Origin: Flavobacterium chilense
Lineage (GTDB): Bacteria; Bacteroidota; Bacteroidia; Flavobacteriales; Flavobacteriaceae
Reading direction: 5' to 3'
Length of the DNA: 64,000 nucleotides
Assembly: GCF_001602525.1 (NCBI RefSeq)
Contig: NZ_LSYT01000005.1
Location: 62,001-126,000 of the forward strand
The position numbers and the translations under genes were made by a program. Position 1 is the first letter of the stretch. Each line of letters starts with the position of its first letter. The notes below the pieces were generated by a model. That model was not told where the DNA came from. It ran no database searches and saw nothing but the letters and a program-made list of their open reading frames with translations. Below are positions 33,842-42,724 of this stretch, in pieces.

Positions 33842-34447
33842 ATGAATTTTTTCAAAAAAATATTTGGTTCAAGCGATGCTGCCTCTGATGAAGAGAACGA
33901 AAGCCAATATGGAGGAAATCCAATTCAGGATAGTCATCTTTCTATAGACGAAAGGTTCATTTTTAACTTTAAGAAAAATGGCGGAAAATTTTTGTATTGC
34001 GAAAACAAACAGGAAGTTGCAGAACAGTTTGAAAATATCTTAGAAGAGAATGATTGGTTTGAAAAGGAAGTTTTATGTTATGAGCCTGCTCTTTTTAGCT
34101 TATTAGAAGAGAATAAATTACTTTATATCTCCCCTCGAAATCCCGAATTTTTACTTGCTTCGTGCGAAAATTTAATTGCTGATGAAGGTTCTATCTTATT
34201 TTCATCAAAACAAATCAGACAAGACAAACCAAACGAATTACCCGCAAATATTGTTATTATTGCCACAACCAGCCAGATTCTTTCCATAAAAAGTGACGGA
34301 CTTAGCGCCATTAAACGCAAATACGAAAGAGATTATCCAACTAATATCACCACAATAAAATATTTCGAAAAAGCAAAAGAAGAAGATTTCACACAATACG
34401 GAAGTGTTGCCAAGAATTTATATTTATTGCTTTTAGAAGACCTTTAA
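33842..34447 (+). CDS. LUD-domain protein (LutC/YkgG type)
   Basis: A 201-residue protein with an acidic, low-complexity N-terminus (about 10-30) and a LUD domain, seen in FLYCENKQEVAEQFENIL and the later ADEGSILFSS and LPANIVIIATTSQIL blocks. LutC relatives act in lactate utilisation, but lutA and lutB are absent and this gene leads a phospholipid operon. Function here is unknown. cdsA begins 1 base after its stop. Confidence 0.85.
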   Translation: MNFFKKIFGSSDAASDEENESQYGGNPIQDSHLSIDERFIFNFKKNGGKFLYCENKQEVAEQFENILEENDWFEKEVLCYEPALFSLLEENKLLYISPRNPEFLLASCENLIADEGSILFSSKQIRQDKPNELPANIVIIATTSQILSIKSDGLSAIKRKYERDYPTNITTIKYFEKAKEEDFTQYGSVAKNLYLLLLEDL

Positions 34448-34448
34448 G

Positions 34449-35339
34449 ATGAATGAAACACTCAAGAGGACCATTTCTGGTGCTGTTTATATTGCTTTAC
34501 TACTAACATCTATTCTGTTTTCTACCGAAAGCTTTATTATTCTTTTTGGCATTTTTCTAATCATTACCATTTACGAATTTTCCAACTTAGTAAATCTTAA
34601 TAAAATCTTTTCGATTCTGTTTGGCACTTTACTATATGCAGTAATTATACTGATTAGCCATTACAATAAACAAACAACCTCATATCTGAATGGATTGACT
34701 AAATCTAATTTGGATTTAGAAACCAATATCCAACAAATGGATTTGGTACTTCTGGGGATTACTTTAGTGGTATCAATCAAATGTATTTTGTTCTTGTTTT
34801 ATGACTCTGTTCAAAAAGTAAGTACTTCTTCAAAATATTTATACCTCTTAGGCTATATTACGCTTCCTTTTATTTTTATTGTAAAAATCTCATTTGGAAC
34901 TAATAGTTACAATCCTAAAATTATCCTTGGATTATTTATCCTGATCTGGACAAACGATACCTTTGCCTATCTTGTTGGTAAATCTATGGGAAAACACAAA
35001 TTATTTGAACGCGTTTCTCCTAAAAAAACGGTAGAAGGTTTTCTGGGTGGAGCCATATTTGCCGCTTTTGCCGGATTTTTAATTTCAAAACTTTACATTC
35101 AGCCTAATCCCGCTTTTAGTAATAAATCTATTTTAATATGGACTATTATTGCTTTAATCGTGAGTGTTTTTGGAACGATTGGTGACCTGATCGAATCAAA
35201 ATTTAAAAGAATTGCCGGAGTAAAAGACAGCGGTTCAATCATGCCCGGACACGGCGGTATTCTAGATCGATTAGATAGTGTTATATTTGTAGCACCAATT
35301 ATATTTTTATTTTATCAAATTTTGTATTATGTTTCATAA
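34449..35339 (+). CDS. cdsA: Phosphatidate cytidylyltransferase
   Basis: A 296-residue integral membrane enzyme that makes CDP-diacylglycerol from phosphatidate and CTP. About eight hydrophobic helices are seen. The signature near the C-terminus, DLIESKFKRIAGVKDSGSIMPGHGGILDRLDS, carries the conserved Asp and Lys/Arg residues. It overlaps psd by 11 bases, which ties the two phospholipid steps. Confidence 0.96.
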   Translation: MNETLKRTISGAVYIALLLTSILFSTESFIILFGIFLIITIYEFSNLVNLNKIFSILFGTLLYAVIILISHYNKQTTSYLNGLTKSNLDLETNIQQMDLVLLGITLVVSIKCILFLFYDSVQKVSTSSKYLYLLGYITLPFIFIVKISFGTNSYNPKIILGLFILIWTNDTFAYLVGKSMGKHKLFERVSPKKTVEGFLGGAIFAAFAGFLISKLYIQPNPAFSNKSILIWTIIALIVSVFGTIGDLIESKFKRIAGVKDSGSIMPGHGGILDRLDSVIFVAPIIFLFYQILYYVS

Positions 35340-35982
35340 AGAAGGAGCCCCATCCATTTTAATAGGTACTGTATTTGCAGTAGCTGTACTTTTAATTGCT
35401 GACAGATTCATTGATATTGCCTGGCTAAGAATGCTGGTTCAATTTGCCGGCCTACTAGTTCTTATCATTATTTTACAATTCTTTAGAAATCCTAAAAGAA
35501 TTGCCATCAGAAACAGCGATCAGATTCTTGCTCCTGTTGACGGAAAAGTGGTAGTAATTGAAGAAGTTTACGAAGGTGAGTATTTTAAAGATAAACGTTT
35601 ACAGGTTTCTATCTTTATGTCTCCAATAAACGTACACGTAACACGTTACGCAATGGACGGAATTATAAAATTCAGTAAATACCATCCGGGTAAATTTTTA
35701 GTAGCATGGCATCCAAAAGCAAGCGAAGAAAATGAAAGAACTACTGTAGTAATCGAAAACGAAACTTTCGGACAAATACTATACAGACAAATTGCAGGTG
35801 CTTTGGCACGCAGAATTGTAAATTATGCTCAGGAAGGTATGCAGGTTGTTCAGGGTACTGATGCCGGTTTTATAAAATTTGGTTCAAGAGTAGATTTATT
35901 TTTACCTTTAGGTACTCCAATTAATGTAGTATTAAACCAAAAAGCAATTGGAGGAAAAACCATTATCGCTACAAAAGCTTAA
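35329..35982 (+). CDS. psd: Phosphatidylserine decarboxylase
   Basis: A 217-residue short Psd proenzyme that converts phosphatidylserine to phosphatidylethanolamine. Two N-terminal membrane helices precede VSIFMSPINVHVTR. Self-cleavage would occur between Gly185 and Ser186 in IKFGSRVD, producing the pyruvoyl group. It overlaps cdsA by 11 bases and the ACBP gene by 1 base (TAATG). Confidence 0.94.
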   Translation: MFHKEGAPSILIGTVFAVAVLLIADRFIDIAWLRMLVQFAGLLVLIIILQFFRNPKRIAIRNSDQILAPVDGKVVVIEEVYEGEYFKDKRLQVSIFMSPINVHVTRYAMDGIIKFSKYHPGKFLVAWHPKASEENERTTVVIENETFGQILYRQIAGALARRIVNYAQEGMQVVQGTDAGFIKFGSRVDLFLPLGTPINVVLNQKAIGGKTIIATKA

Positions 35983-36251
35983 TGATCGAAAAAGATTTAG
36001 ATACTCGTTTTTCTGAGGCTGTCGAAACTGCTCTAAAAATGACCCAGGCCTCACTGCCACAAGATGTGCAGTTAAGACTTTATGCCTATTATAAACAAGC
36101 AACTTTTGGAACTGCAGTATACAATCAATCTGAAAATTTTGATTTAAGAGATGCTTTCAAAACAAATGCATGGATGCAGATAAGTCACATATCTATTGAT
36201 GAAGCCAAAGAAAATTATATTGAAATCATTAATTCACTAACATCAAAATAA
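35982..36251 (+). CDS. Acyl-CoA-binding protein
   Basis: An 89-residue ACBP, a four-helix protein that holds long-chain acyl-CoA. LRLYAYYKQATFG and the later KTNAWMQISHIS carry the Tyr, Lys and Trp positions that contact the CoA. Bacterial ACBPs are uncommon outside a few groups. Start-stop overlap with psd suggests that acyl-CoA supply or buffering is linked to phospholipid synthesis. Confidence 0.9.
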   Translation: MIEKDLDTRFSEAVETALKMTQASLPQDVQLRLYAYYKQATFGTAVYNQSENFDLRDAFKTNAWMQISHISIDEAKENYIEIINSLTSK

Positions 36252-36259
36252 CTAACATT

Positions 36260-37042
36260 ATGAAGAAAAGCATTGTTCGTTTCAGCATTTTAGCTTCATT
36301 TTTTCTATTATTTTCTTGTAATGATAACAATAAGCTAACCGAAGTTGTAGAAGTCCCTTTACCTACTAAAGAGGAAAAAATAACCATTGGATCGCCAAAT
36401 GATGTAAAAGCAGATCCGGGTTCTTTTGAGATGACAAAGCTTCCTTTTGCTTATGATGGTTTAGCTCCGGCAATAAAAACACTTACCTTAGAAACGCATT
36501 ATTCGAAACATTATTTAACGTACACGAATAATTTTAATAAAGAAATTGTAAATACTGAATTTGAAAATTCGCCAATCGAAGACATCCTGAAGAAAATGGA
36601 TCTTAGCAATGCTAAGCTTCGTCAGAATGCTGGTGGATACTATAATCATACGCTTTATTTCAACATCTTGACTCCAAAAGAAGAAACTCCAAAAGACACT
36701 CTTGCAGGTTCTATAAATAAAGAATTTGGTTCTTTTAACAATCTTACGAGTCAATTTAAAGCACAGGCAGAAAAACAGTTTGGTTCAGGCTGGGTTTGGC
36801 TGGTTGTTGACCGTTATGGAAAATTACAAATAACAACTACAGAAAATCAGGATAATCCTTTGATGAAAAACGCTTTAATTCCAGGCACACCTATTTTAGG
36901 TATTGATTTATGGGAACATGCTTATTATCTGGATTATCAAAACAGAAAAGGAAGTTATATTGATGCTTTTTACGAACATATCAATTGGGAAAAAGTAAAC
37001 GAATATTACGTCGAGGCTTTAAAGAAAGTCAAGAAAGTATAA
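36260..37042 (+). CDS. Exported lipoprotein Fe/Mn superoxide dismutase
   Basis: A 260-residue SOD with a lipoprotein signal (lipid on Cys20) and a linker to about residue 55. The metal ligands are His80 (LETH), His131 (YYNHTLYF), Asp217 and His221 (IDLWEHAYYLDYQ). GSGWVWLVV is conserved. Most Fe/Mn SODs are cytoplasmic, so this one would remove superoxide outside the inner membrane. It starts 8 bases behind the ACBP gene, making it the last gene of the phospholipid operon. Metal choice is not decided. Confidence 0.92.
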   Translation: MKKSIVRFSILASFFLLFSCNDNNKLTEVVEVPLPTKEEKITIGSPNDVKADPGSFEMTKLPFAYDGLAPAIKTLTLETHYSKHYLTYTNNFNKEIVNTEFENSPIEDILKKMDLSNAKLRQNAGGYYNHTLYFNILTPKEETPKDTLAGSINKEFGSFNNLTSQFKAQAEKQFGSGWVWLVVDRYGKLQITTTENQDNPLMKNALIPGTPILGIDLWEHAYYLDYQNRKGSYIDAFYEHINWEKVNEYYVEALKKVKKV

Positions 37043-37044
37043 AC

Positions 37045-37078
37045 AAAAAGCTGATACAAATTAAAGTATCAGCTTTTT
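37045..37078. terminator. Bidirectional terminator
   Basis: AAAAAGCTGATAC pairs with GTATCAGCTTTTT, followed by more T. It lies between the converging SOD and GH13 genes. Confidence 0.9.
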
Positions 37079-37130
37079 TTATGGGTTATTCTTATTTTGA
37101 ATTACCAAAAAATATCAGAACCTATAAATC

Positions 37131-39002
37131 CTATTTTAATTCATAAATAAACGATTCTGAAGGCAAAGTTTTAATTCTTGCCACTCCTACTCCATTTTCT
37201 ATTTTTAACAACGTTTTATTCGCTTGATACAATTGATCCGTAAGTTGATATTCACCATCTTTTAAATTCCATTTTGCAATAACATCTGCCGGAATCTTCA
37301 ACTCAAATTCGCTTGTTTTCTCAGAAGAAAAATTAGCAACAACAATCAGTTTTTGATTTTCGGACCAACGAACAAAAGAATAAATCAATTCATCATATCC
37401 GGCATTATTTTCACGATTTACACTTTGTATTTCCTGAAAACCTCCCATTAATGCCGGGCTGACAATTGAAAAATTCAATAACCGTTTGTAAAAATCACGA
37501 AGACTTTTCTCTGATTCAGAAAGCTGACCTCCATCAAACTTTCCATTGTTCATCCAACGCTGGTGATTTGGAACACCAATATAATCAAAAATCGAAGTTC
37601 TGGAGCGAGTACCAAAACCCGCATTTTCATTTCCAGGCTCTCCTACTTCCTGCCCAAAATAAACCATTGTTGGCGATGTGCTTAAAGTTGTTGAAACGAC
37701 CATTAAAGGTTTTCCGCGTTCTGGTGTTCCGGCAAACTCAGGACTTGCTAAACGCTGTTCATCATGATTATCCAGAAAATGAAGCATGTGATGTTCAATA
37801 TCCGCCATTCCTTTCTGAATATCTGAAAGCCCATCAGGAGATGATTTCCCACGAATAATATCTTTTAGTTTATCATAAGTTTCTACTTTATCGTATAAAT
37901 AATCCATTTTTCCTAAATGAATATAATTACGATATTCTTTGGGATTATAAACTTCTGCCAGTAAAAAAGCGTTCGGGTTTTTCATTTTGATCGCAGAATT
38001 CATATAACTCCAAAATTCATACGGAACCATTTCGGCCATATCATAACGAAATCCATCAACACCTTTTGCGGTCCAGTATAATGCAATTGATTTAAATTTT
38101 TTCCAGGAATCCGGTACATCTTTGTCTTGCCAAAAAGCAAAATGTTCTTTGTAATCCTTTTGATCAAATCCAGCCGGAAGTTCAGGAAAATCTTTAGAAC
38201 CATCAGGACGAACTCCGTAATTTACTTTTACAGTTTCATACCAGTCGTTTTGATCCGGTTTCATTTTTCGGGATCCGTTTCCTGTCCATTTTGCAGGATT
38301 TTCATCAAATACGCCGTCTACTAACGGATTTTTTTCTCCGTTTAACGGAATGTCTCCATCCGGAATTTCAAAGTGCGCTTTTGGAATATAATAGAAATTA
38401 TTATCTCTTTTGTATTCAACATTCACATCATCATCTGCGCCAAAATCTTTTACTCCTTCAGGATTGCTTTTTCCTTCATATTTTCGGGCAATATGATTAG
38501 GCACAATGTCAATAATTAATTTTAGGCCTGCTTTATGCGTTCTGTCAATCAAAGCTTCAAATTCCTGCAGTCTCTTAGCCGGATTTACTGCTAAATCAGG
38601 ATTTACATTATAATAATCTTTTACAGCGTAAGGAGAACCTGCGCGCCCTTTAACCACTTCAGGATCATTATCAGAAATTCCATAAGCTTTATAATCCCGA
38701 ACCAAAGCATGATGCGGAACTCCAGTATACCAAATATAAGTTACCCCCAGATCTTTTATTTCATGAAGTGCTCTATCTGTAAAATCATTAAATTTTCCAA
38801 CGCCATTTTCTTCAATTGTGCCCCAGGGTTTATTGGTTGTATTTTTATTTCCAAACAAACGGGTAAAAACCTGATATACTACAATTTTCTTTTCAGCGGT
38901 ATTTTCCTTTTTAGCTGTATTCATTTTTAAATCTTTGGTTTTACATGCGCTAAACAGCATGGCTGCAGCCAATCCTGCAACAAAAACTTTTTTATTTACC
39001 AT
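37131..39002 (-). CDS. GH13 alpha-amylase-family lipoprotein
   Basis: A 623-residue glycoside hydrolase started at MVNKKVFVAG (39002), with a lipobox ending at Cys20. The GH13 catalytic residues are in place: nucleophile Asp321 (GFRYDMAE), acid/base Glu350 (LLAEVYNP) and Asp414 (DNHDEQ). A C-terminal all-beta domain starts at about 540. It would act on alpha-glucans at the cell surface or in the periplasm. No susC/susD pair or other glycan genes are near, so it is an isolated enzyme. Confidence 0.92.
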   Translation of the reverse strand: MVNKKVFVAGLAAAMLFSACKTKDLKMNTAKKENTAEKKIVVYQVFTRLFGNKNTTNKPWGTIEENGVGKFNDFTDRALHEIKDLGVTYIWYTGVPHHALVRDYKAYGISDNDPEVVKGRAGSPYAVKDYYNVNPDLAVNPAKRLQEFEALIDRTHKAGLKLIIDIVPNHIARKYEGKSNPEGVKDFGADDDVNVEYKRDNNFYYIPKAHFEIPDGDIPLNGEKNPLVDGVFDENPAKWTGNGSRKMKPDQNDWYETVKVNYGVRPDGSKDFPELPAGFDQKDYKEHFAFWQDKDVPDSWKKFKSIALYWTAKGVDGFRYDMAEMVPYEFWSYMNSAIKMKNPNAFLLAEVYNPKEYRNYIHLGKMDYLYDKVETYDKLKDIIRGKSSPDGLSDIQKGMADIEHHMLHFLDNHDEQRLASPEFAGTPERGKPLMVVSTTLSTSPTMVYFGQEVGEPGNENAGFGTRSRTSIFDYIGVPNHQRWMNNGKFDGGQLSESEKSLRDFYKRLLNFSIVSPALMGGFQEIQSVNRENNAGYDELIYSFVRWSENQKLIVVANFSSEKTSEFELKIPADVIAKWNLKDGEYQLTDQLYQANKTLLKIENGVGVARIKTLPSESFIYELK

Positions 39003-39190
39003 AATGCATTTATAAACTAATTCTTTTCCTGAATTAGAGATCAAATCACCATTCAGAAATCATTTTCTAAATTTAGGCTAAATTTTAAATTCATAAGAGA
39101 CTAAAATCATCTTTGTCGCAATTGCGCTTTGAAAAACTCAACTACAACGAAAGAGTTCTGTATTTTGTTGATAATTTTAAAAAGTGGCAG

Positions 39191-39376
39191 AGGTTCAGAG
39201 TGACAAAGGTTCAAAGGTTTTCTACAGAACCTAAAACTTGAAATCTTTGCATTTTTGACTTTAAGCCTACAACGCTTTGTTAGACGTACTTTTGTACATC
39301 TCTATGATATACATTGTAAATAAAATTCATTTACAAAAACACTAACAAACCCTTTTAGCTTTGCCACTCTGAACCT
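39191..39376. repeat. Inverted GTTCAGAGTG words
   Basis: AGGTTCAGAGTGACAAAG (39191-39208) recurs inverted as CTTTGCCACTCTGAACCT about 170 bases away, with one mismatch. It looks like a dispersed intergenic word family. Confidence 0.45.
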
Positions 39377-39433
39377 TTTATCTAAAAACTATAATTTAAT
39401 CCTAATAACATTATATGGTTGTAACCTTTTTCA

Positions 39434-39441
39434 TAAATTTG
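39434..39441 (+). promoter_or_regulatory. -7 box for OstA-like gene
   Basis: TAAATTTG is an exact match, 16 bases before the TTG start codon at 39458. The nearest upstream TTG is only 12 bases away, so the -33 half is doubtful. Confidence 0.5.
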
Positions 39442-39457
39442 ACAAAAATTTAATCAA

Positions 39458-41146
39458 TTGAAGAAATCACTCTTTTTCATATTTTATTGTTTGCTTTTTC
39501 TAAGCGTACAATCCACTTTTGCACAAAAACCGAAAACTATATTTGTTGAAAATGCAGACTTTCAGGAAATAAACGAAAATGAAGTTCCCGGCGCTTTGTT
39601 ACTAATTGGAAACGTAAAAGTAAATCACGATGGCGTGGTTTTAACTTGTAATAAAGCTTACTATTTTCAAAAAGACAACTACCTTAAAGCTTTTGGAAAT
39701 GTACAATTGGTACAAGGTGATACTTTATTTTTGAATAGTAAATATGCGGAATATAGCGGAAATCTGAAAAAAGCTTTTGCAACAGGTGATGCTGTAATGA
39801 GCTCACCGGATGCAACTTTAAAAACTGATACAATTAATTTTGATCGAAATGTTCAGCAGGTTTTTTATAACACTAAAGGTACAATTGTAAATAAAGACAA
39901 TACATTGGTGAGTAAATCCGGAAGGTATTTTGTTGAAGAGAAAAAATTTCAATTTCTGACAGAAGTTACCATTACAAATCCAAAATATGTTATAAAATCA
40001 AATCATTTAGATTATTACAGCAATTCCGGACACACTTATTTATTTGGTCCTTCGACCATTACCAGTAAATCTAATTACATCTACACTGAAAAAGGTTTTT
40101 ACGATACCAAGAAAAACCTGGCCCATTTTTTAAGAAAATCCTATATCAAATACGATGACCGGCTTATAGAAGGGGACAGTTTGTATTACAACCGGAATAT
40201 TGAATTTGCCTCGGCGACCCGAAATGTAAAAATCACAGACTCGATTAATCGCGGAATTGTAAAAGGTCATTATGCCGAAATTTACAAACTAAAAGATTCG
40301 ATGTTTGTAACCAAAAGAGCTGTAGCTATAAATCTTGTCGAAAAAGATTCCGTTTATATTCACGGACAAAAATTAATGGTTACGGGAAAAGAAGGCGAAC
40401 GAATTTTGAGGGCGTATAAAAATGTACGTTTTTATAAAATCGATATGAGCGGAAAGTGCGATTCGATCCATTCGAATTCTAAAACTGCTTTAACCAAACT
40501 GATTGGAAACCCGATTTTATGGAATGGAGAAAGCCAGATCACCGGCGATATTATGCATTTAATTGGAGATAATAATACCAAAAAATTAGATTCCTTAAAA
40601 GTACTCAACAATACTTTTATAGTCTCGCGGGACACTCTTGGAACCGGATATAATCAGGTTAAGGGACTCAATTTATTTGGAAAATTCAAAGATGGAAAAC
40701 TCCATAACGTTGATGTGATTAAAAACACCGAAGTCGTTTATTATATGCGGAATGATGACAATGAACTCATTGGAATCAATAAAAATGTGAGCAGTAAAAT
40801 CAATCTTATTTTAGAAAATAATGATATCCAAACCATCACCTTTTTTAATAAAGTAGACGGAGATGTATACCCTGAAGCTGATTTACCTGAAAATGCCCGT
40901 AAACTAAAAGGCTTGCGTTGGCGTGGTGATGAACGAATAAAATCAAAAGATGATATTTTTACTGCCGAAGACAATGAACTCAATGACAAATTAATTCAGG
41001 AAGGAAAAGATGAAGAAGCTACGAACAAAAACGTTCCGATGAAAATAAGACAGGAAACCCTGAATTACGATAAAAAGAAACCTGCAGTAAAAACAAGTAC
41101 AACGAAAACAAGCACCACAAAAGCAAACACGAAGACTAAGAAATAG
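39458..41146 (+). CDS. OstA/LptA-like envelope protein
   Basis: A 562-residue exported protein with a TTG start giving a normal signal peptide (ending STFAQ). The body is a run of beta-jellyroll repeats of the OstA/LptA type (for example GALLLIGNVKVNHDGVVLTCNKAYY and FGNVQLVQGD), a fold that carries lipopolysaccharide between membranes. The C-terminus is a Lys/Thr-rich low-complexity tail. A role in LPS transport is a family-based guess. It is followed by CTTTGC repeats. Confidence 0.85.
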   Translation: MKKSLFFIFYCLLFLSVQSTFAQKPKTIFVENADFQEINENEVPGALLLIGNVKVNHDGVVLTCNKAYYFQKDNYLKAFGNVQLVQGDTLFLNSKYAEYSGNLKKAFATGDAVMSSPDATLKTDTINFDRNVQQVFYNTKGTIVNKDNTLVSKSGRYFVEEKKFQFLTEVTITNPKYVIKSNHLDYYSNSGHTYLFGPSTITSKSNYIYTEKGFYDTKKNLAHFLRKSYIKYDDRLIEGDSLYYNRNIEFASATRNVKITDSINRGIVKGHYAEIYKLKDSMFVTKRAVAINLVEKDSVYIHGQKLMVTGKEGERILRAYKNVRFYKIDMSGKCDSIHSNSKTALTKLIGNPILWNGESQITGDIMHLIGDNNTKKLDSLKVLNNTFIVSRDTLGTGYNQVKGLNLFGKFKDGKLHNVDVIKNTEVVYYMRNDDNELIGINKNVSSKINLILENNDIQTITFFNKVDGDVYPEADLPENARKLKGLRWRGDERIKSKDDIFTAEDNELNDKLIQEGKDEEATNKNVPMKIRQETLNYDKKKPAVKTSTTKTSTTKANTKTKK

Positions 41147-41206
41147 TTTTCAGTTTCACTTTTTTGTGGCAAAATTAGTCGCAGTTTCAATCAGGGTTTA
41201 CAGTTT

Positions 41207-41294
41207 AAAAACTTTGCAAGCTTTGCATTTTAATAATACAAACTTGATTTAAAACTTAGCCAACTTTGCATAAAACTTTGCGATCTTTGCGGAT
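41207..41294. repeat. CTTTGC repeat region after OstA-like gene
   Basis: AACTTTGCAAGCTTTGC, CCAACTTTGC and CTTTGCGATCTTTGCGG precede CCTGAAACCTGAAAC just before the aminotransferase start. Confidence 0.55.
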
Positions 41295-41364
41295 AAATTC
41301 AGTCTCAGTCTCAGTTTTTAGTTTCCAGTCAACCTGAAACCTGAAACTTTTAAAACAAACAACA

Positions 41365-42552
41365 GTGAATTCAGATTTTATAAAATACCAGGCACAAACT
41401 TCTCCTTATCCTTTAGGAATGGAAGTTTCACATGCTATTGGCTCTTACATTTATGATACCAGCGATAATAAATATTTAGATTTTGTTGCCGGAGTTTCGG
41501 CTTGCACACTCGGGCATCAGCATCCAAGAGTAAATCAGGCCATTAAAGATCAGCTGGACAAATATTCGCACGTTATGGTTTATGGTGAATATTCACAAAG
41601 TCCGGCAGTGCAATATTGCAAATTATTAGCTTCACTCCTGCCTGAATCTTTAAACAAAACCTATTTAGTCAATTCAGGTACAGAAGCAATTGAAGGTGCT
41701 TTAAAACTAGCCAAAAGAACAACAGGACGCAGTCAGCTTATTTCGTGTCACAATGCTTATCATGGCAATACAATGGGCTCAATGAGTGTAATGGGTTTTG
41801 AAGAACGCAAACAGGCTTTTCGCCCTTTGCTACCTGATGTTGATTTTATCACATTTAACAACGAAGAAGATTTACAAAAAATAACAACCAAAACAGCCGC
41901 AATACTTTTAGAAACGATTCAGGGCGGAGCTGGATTTATTCAGCCCCAGGATAATTTTCTACAAAAAGTACGTAAACGCTGTGATGAGGTTGGAGCCTTG
42001 ATGATTGTAGACGAAATTCAGCCGGGATTTGGGAGAACCGGAAAACTTTTCGGCTTTCAAAACTACGATGTCATACCAGATATTGTCGTTATGGGAAAAG
42101 GAATGGGCGGCGGAATGCCGGTTGGTGCATTTACTGCATCTGCAGAAAAAATGGATCTTTTGACTGAAAACCCAAAATTGGGACATATAACTACTTTTGG
42201 AGGCCACCCTGTCATTGCGTCAGCCTGTTTGGCAACTTTGCAGGAATTAACTGAAACAAATCTAATGCAGGAAGCTTTAGACAAGGAAAAACTCTTCAGA
42301 TCGCTTTTGGTACATCCTTTGATAAAGGAAGTTAGAGGAAAAGGATTAATGCTTGCCGCCATGACAGAAACAGCCGAAATAACCAATCAGGTTATTTTAA
42401 ACTGTCAGGACAAAGGGCTTATTTTATTCTGGTTATTGTTTGAAGGATGCGCAATAAGAATAACACCGCCGTTAACCATTTCTGAAGAAGAAATAAAAGA
42501 AGGTTGTGCCATAATCTTAAATGTTATGGATGAAATCATGAAAAATAAATAA
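41365..42552 (+). CDS. Class III aminotransferase
   Basis: A 395-residue PLP enzyme with a GTG start. Lys245 in VMGKGMGGGMPVG is the PLP lysine; NSGTEAIEGALKLA and VDEIQPGFGRTGKLFGF hold cofactor contacts. It resembles acetylornithine/ornithine aminotransferases, but DEIQPGFG departs from the usual DEVQTGFG, and no arginine genes are near. The exact amino donor is therefore open. A class III enzyme between an OstA-like and a TPR gene is typical of related genomes, as I recall. Confidence 0.9.
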   Translation: MNSDFIKYQAQTSPYPLGMEVSHAIGSYIYDTSDNKYLDFVAGVSACTLGHQHPRVNQAIKDQLDKYSHVMVYGEYSQSPAVQYCKLLASLLPESLNKTYLVNSGTEAIEGALKLAKRTTGRSQLISCHNAYHGNTMGSMSVMGFEERKQAFRPLLPDVDFITFNNEEDLQKITTKTAAILLETIQGGAGFIQPQDNFLQKVRKRCDEVGALMIVDEIQPGFGRTGKLFGFQNYDVIPDIVVMGKGMGGGMPVGAFTASAEKMDLLTENPKLGHITTFGGHPVIASACLATLQELTETNLMQEALDKEKLFRSLLVHPLIKEVRGKGLMLAAMTETAEITNQVILNCQDKGLILFWLLFEGCAIRITPPLTISEEEIKEGCAIILNVMDEIMKNK

Positions 42553-42724
42553 GCAAAGTAAAATTCAAAATTAATCTTTAAAAAATCAAAGATTATAACT
42601 AAAAACAGAATCGAAATTCTGTCCATATTGTTAATTAAATTGTTCACAACAATTAATTTCCATTCCTCACAACAATAATATGGTTGCCTAAATTTATAAC
42701 AGGCTAATTTCAAATAAAGAGAGT

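Larger units (their letters stand above)
39003..39457. other. Divergent intergenic region between GH13 and OstA-like genes
   Basis: 455 bases. It holds a pair of inverted GTTCAGAGTGACAAAG-type words (39191-39210 and 39357-39376), a degenerate CTTTGC stretch and the ostA-type -7 box. No GH13 promoter box with the full consensus is seen (TAAATTTA only). Confidence 0.55.
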
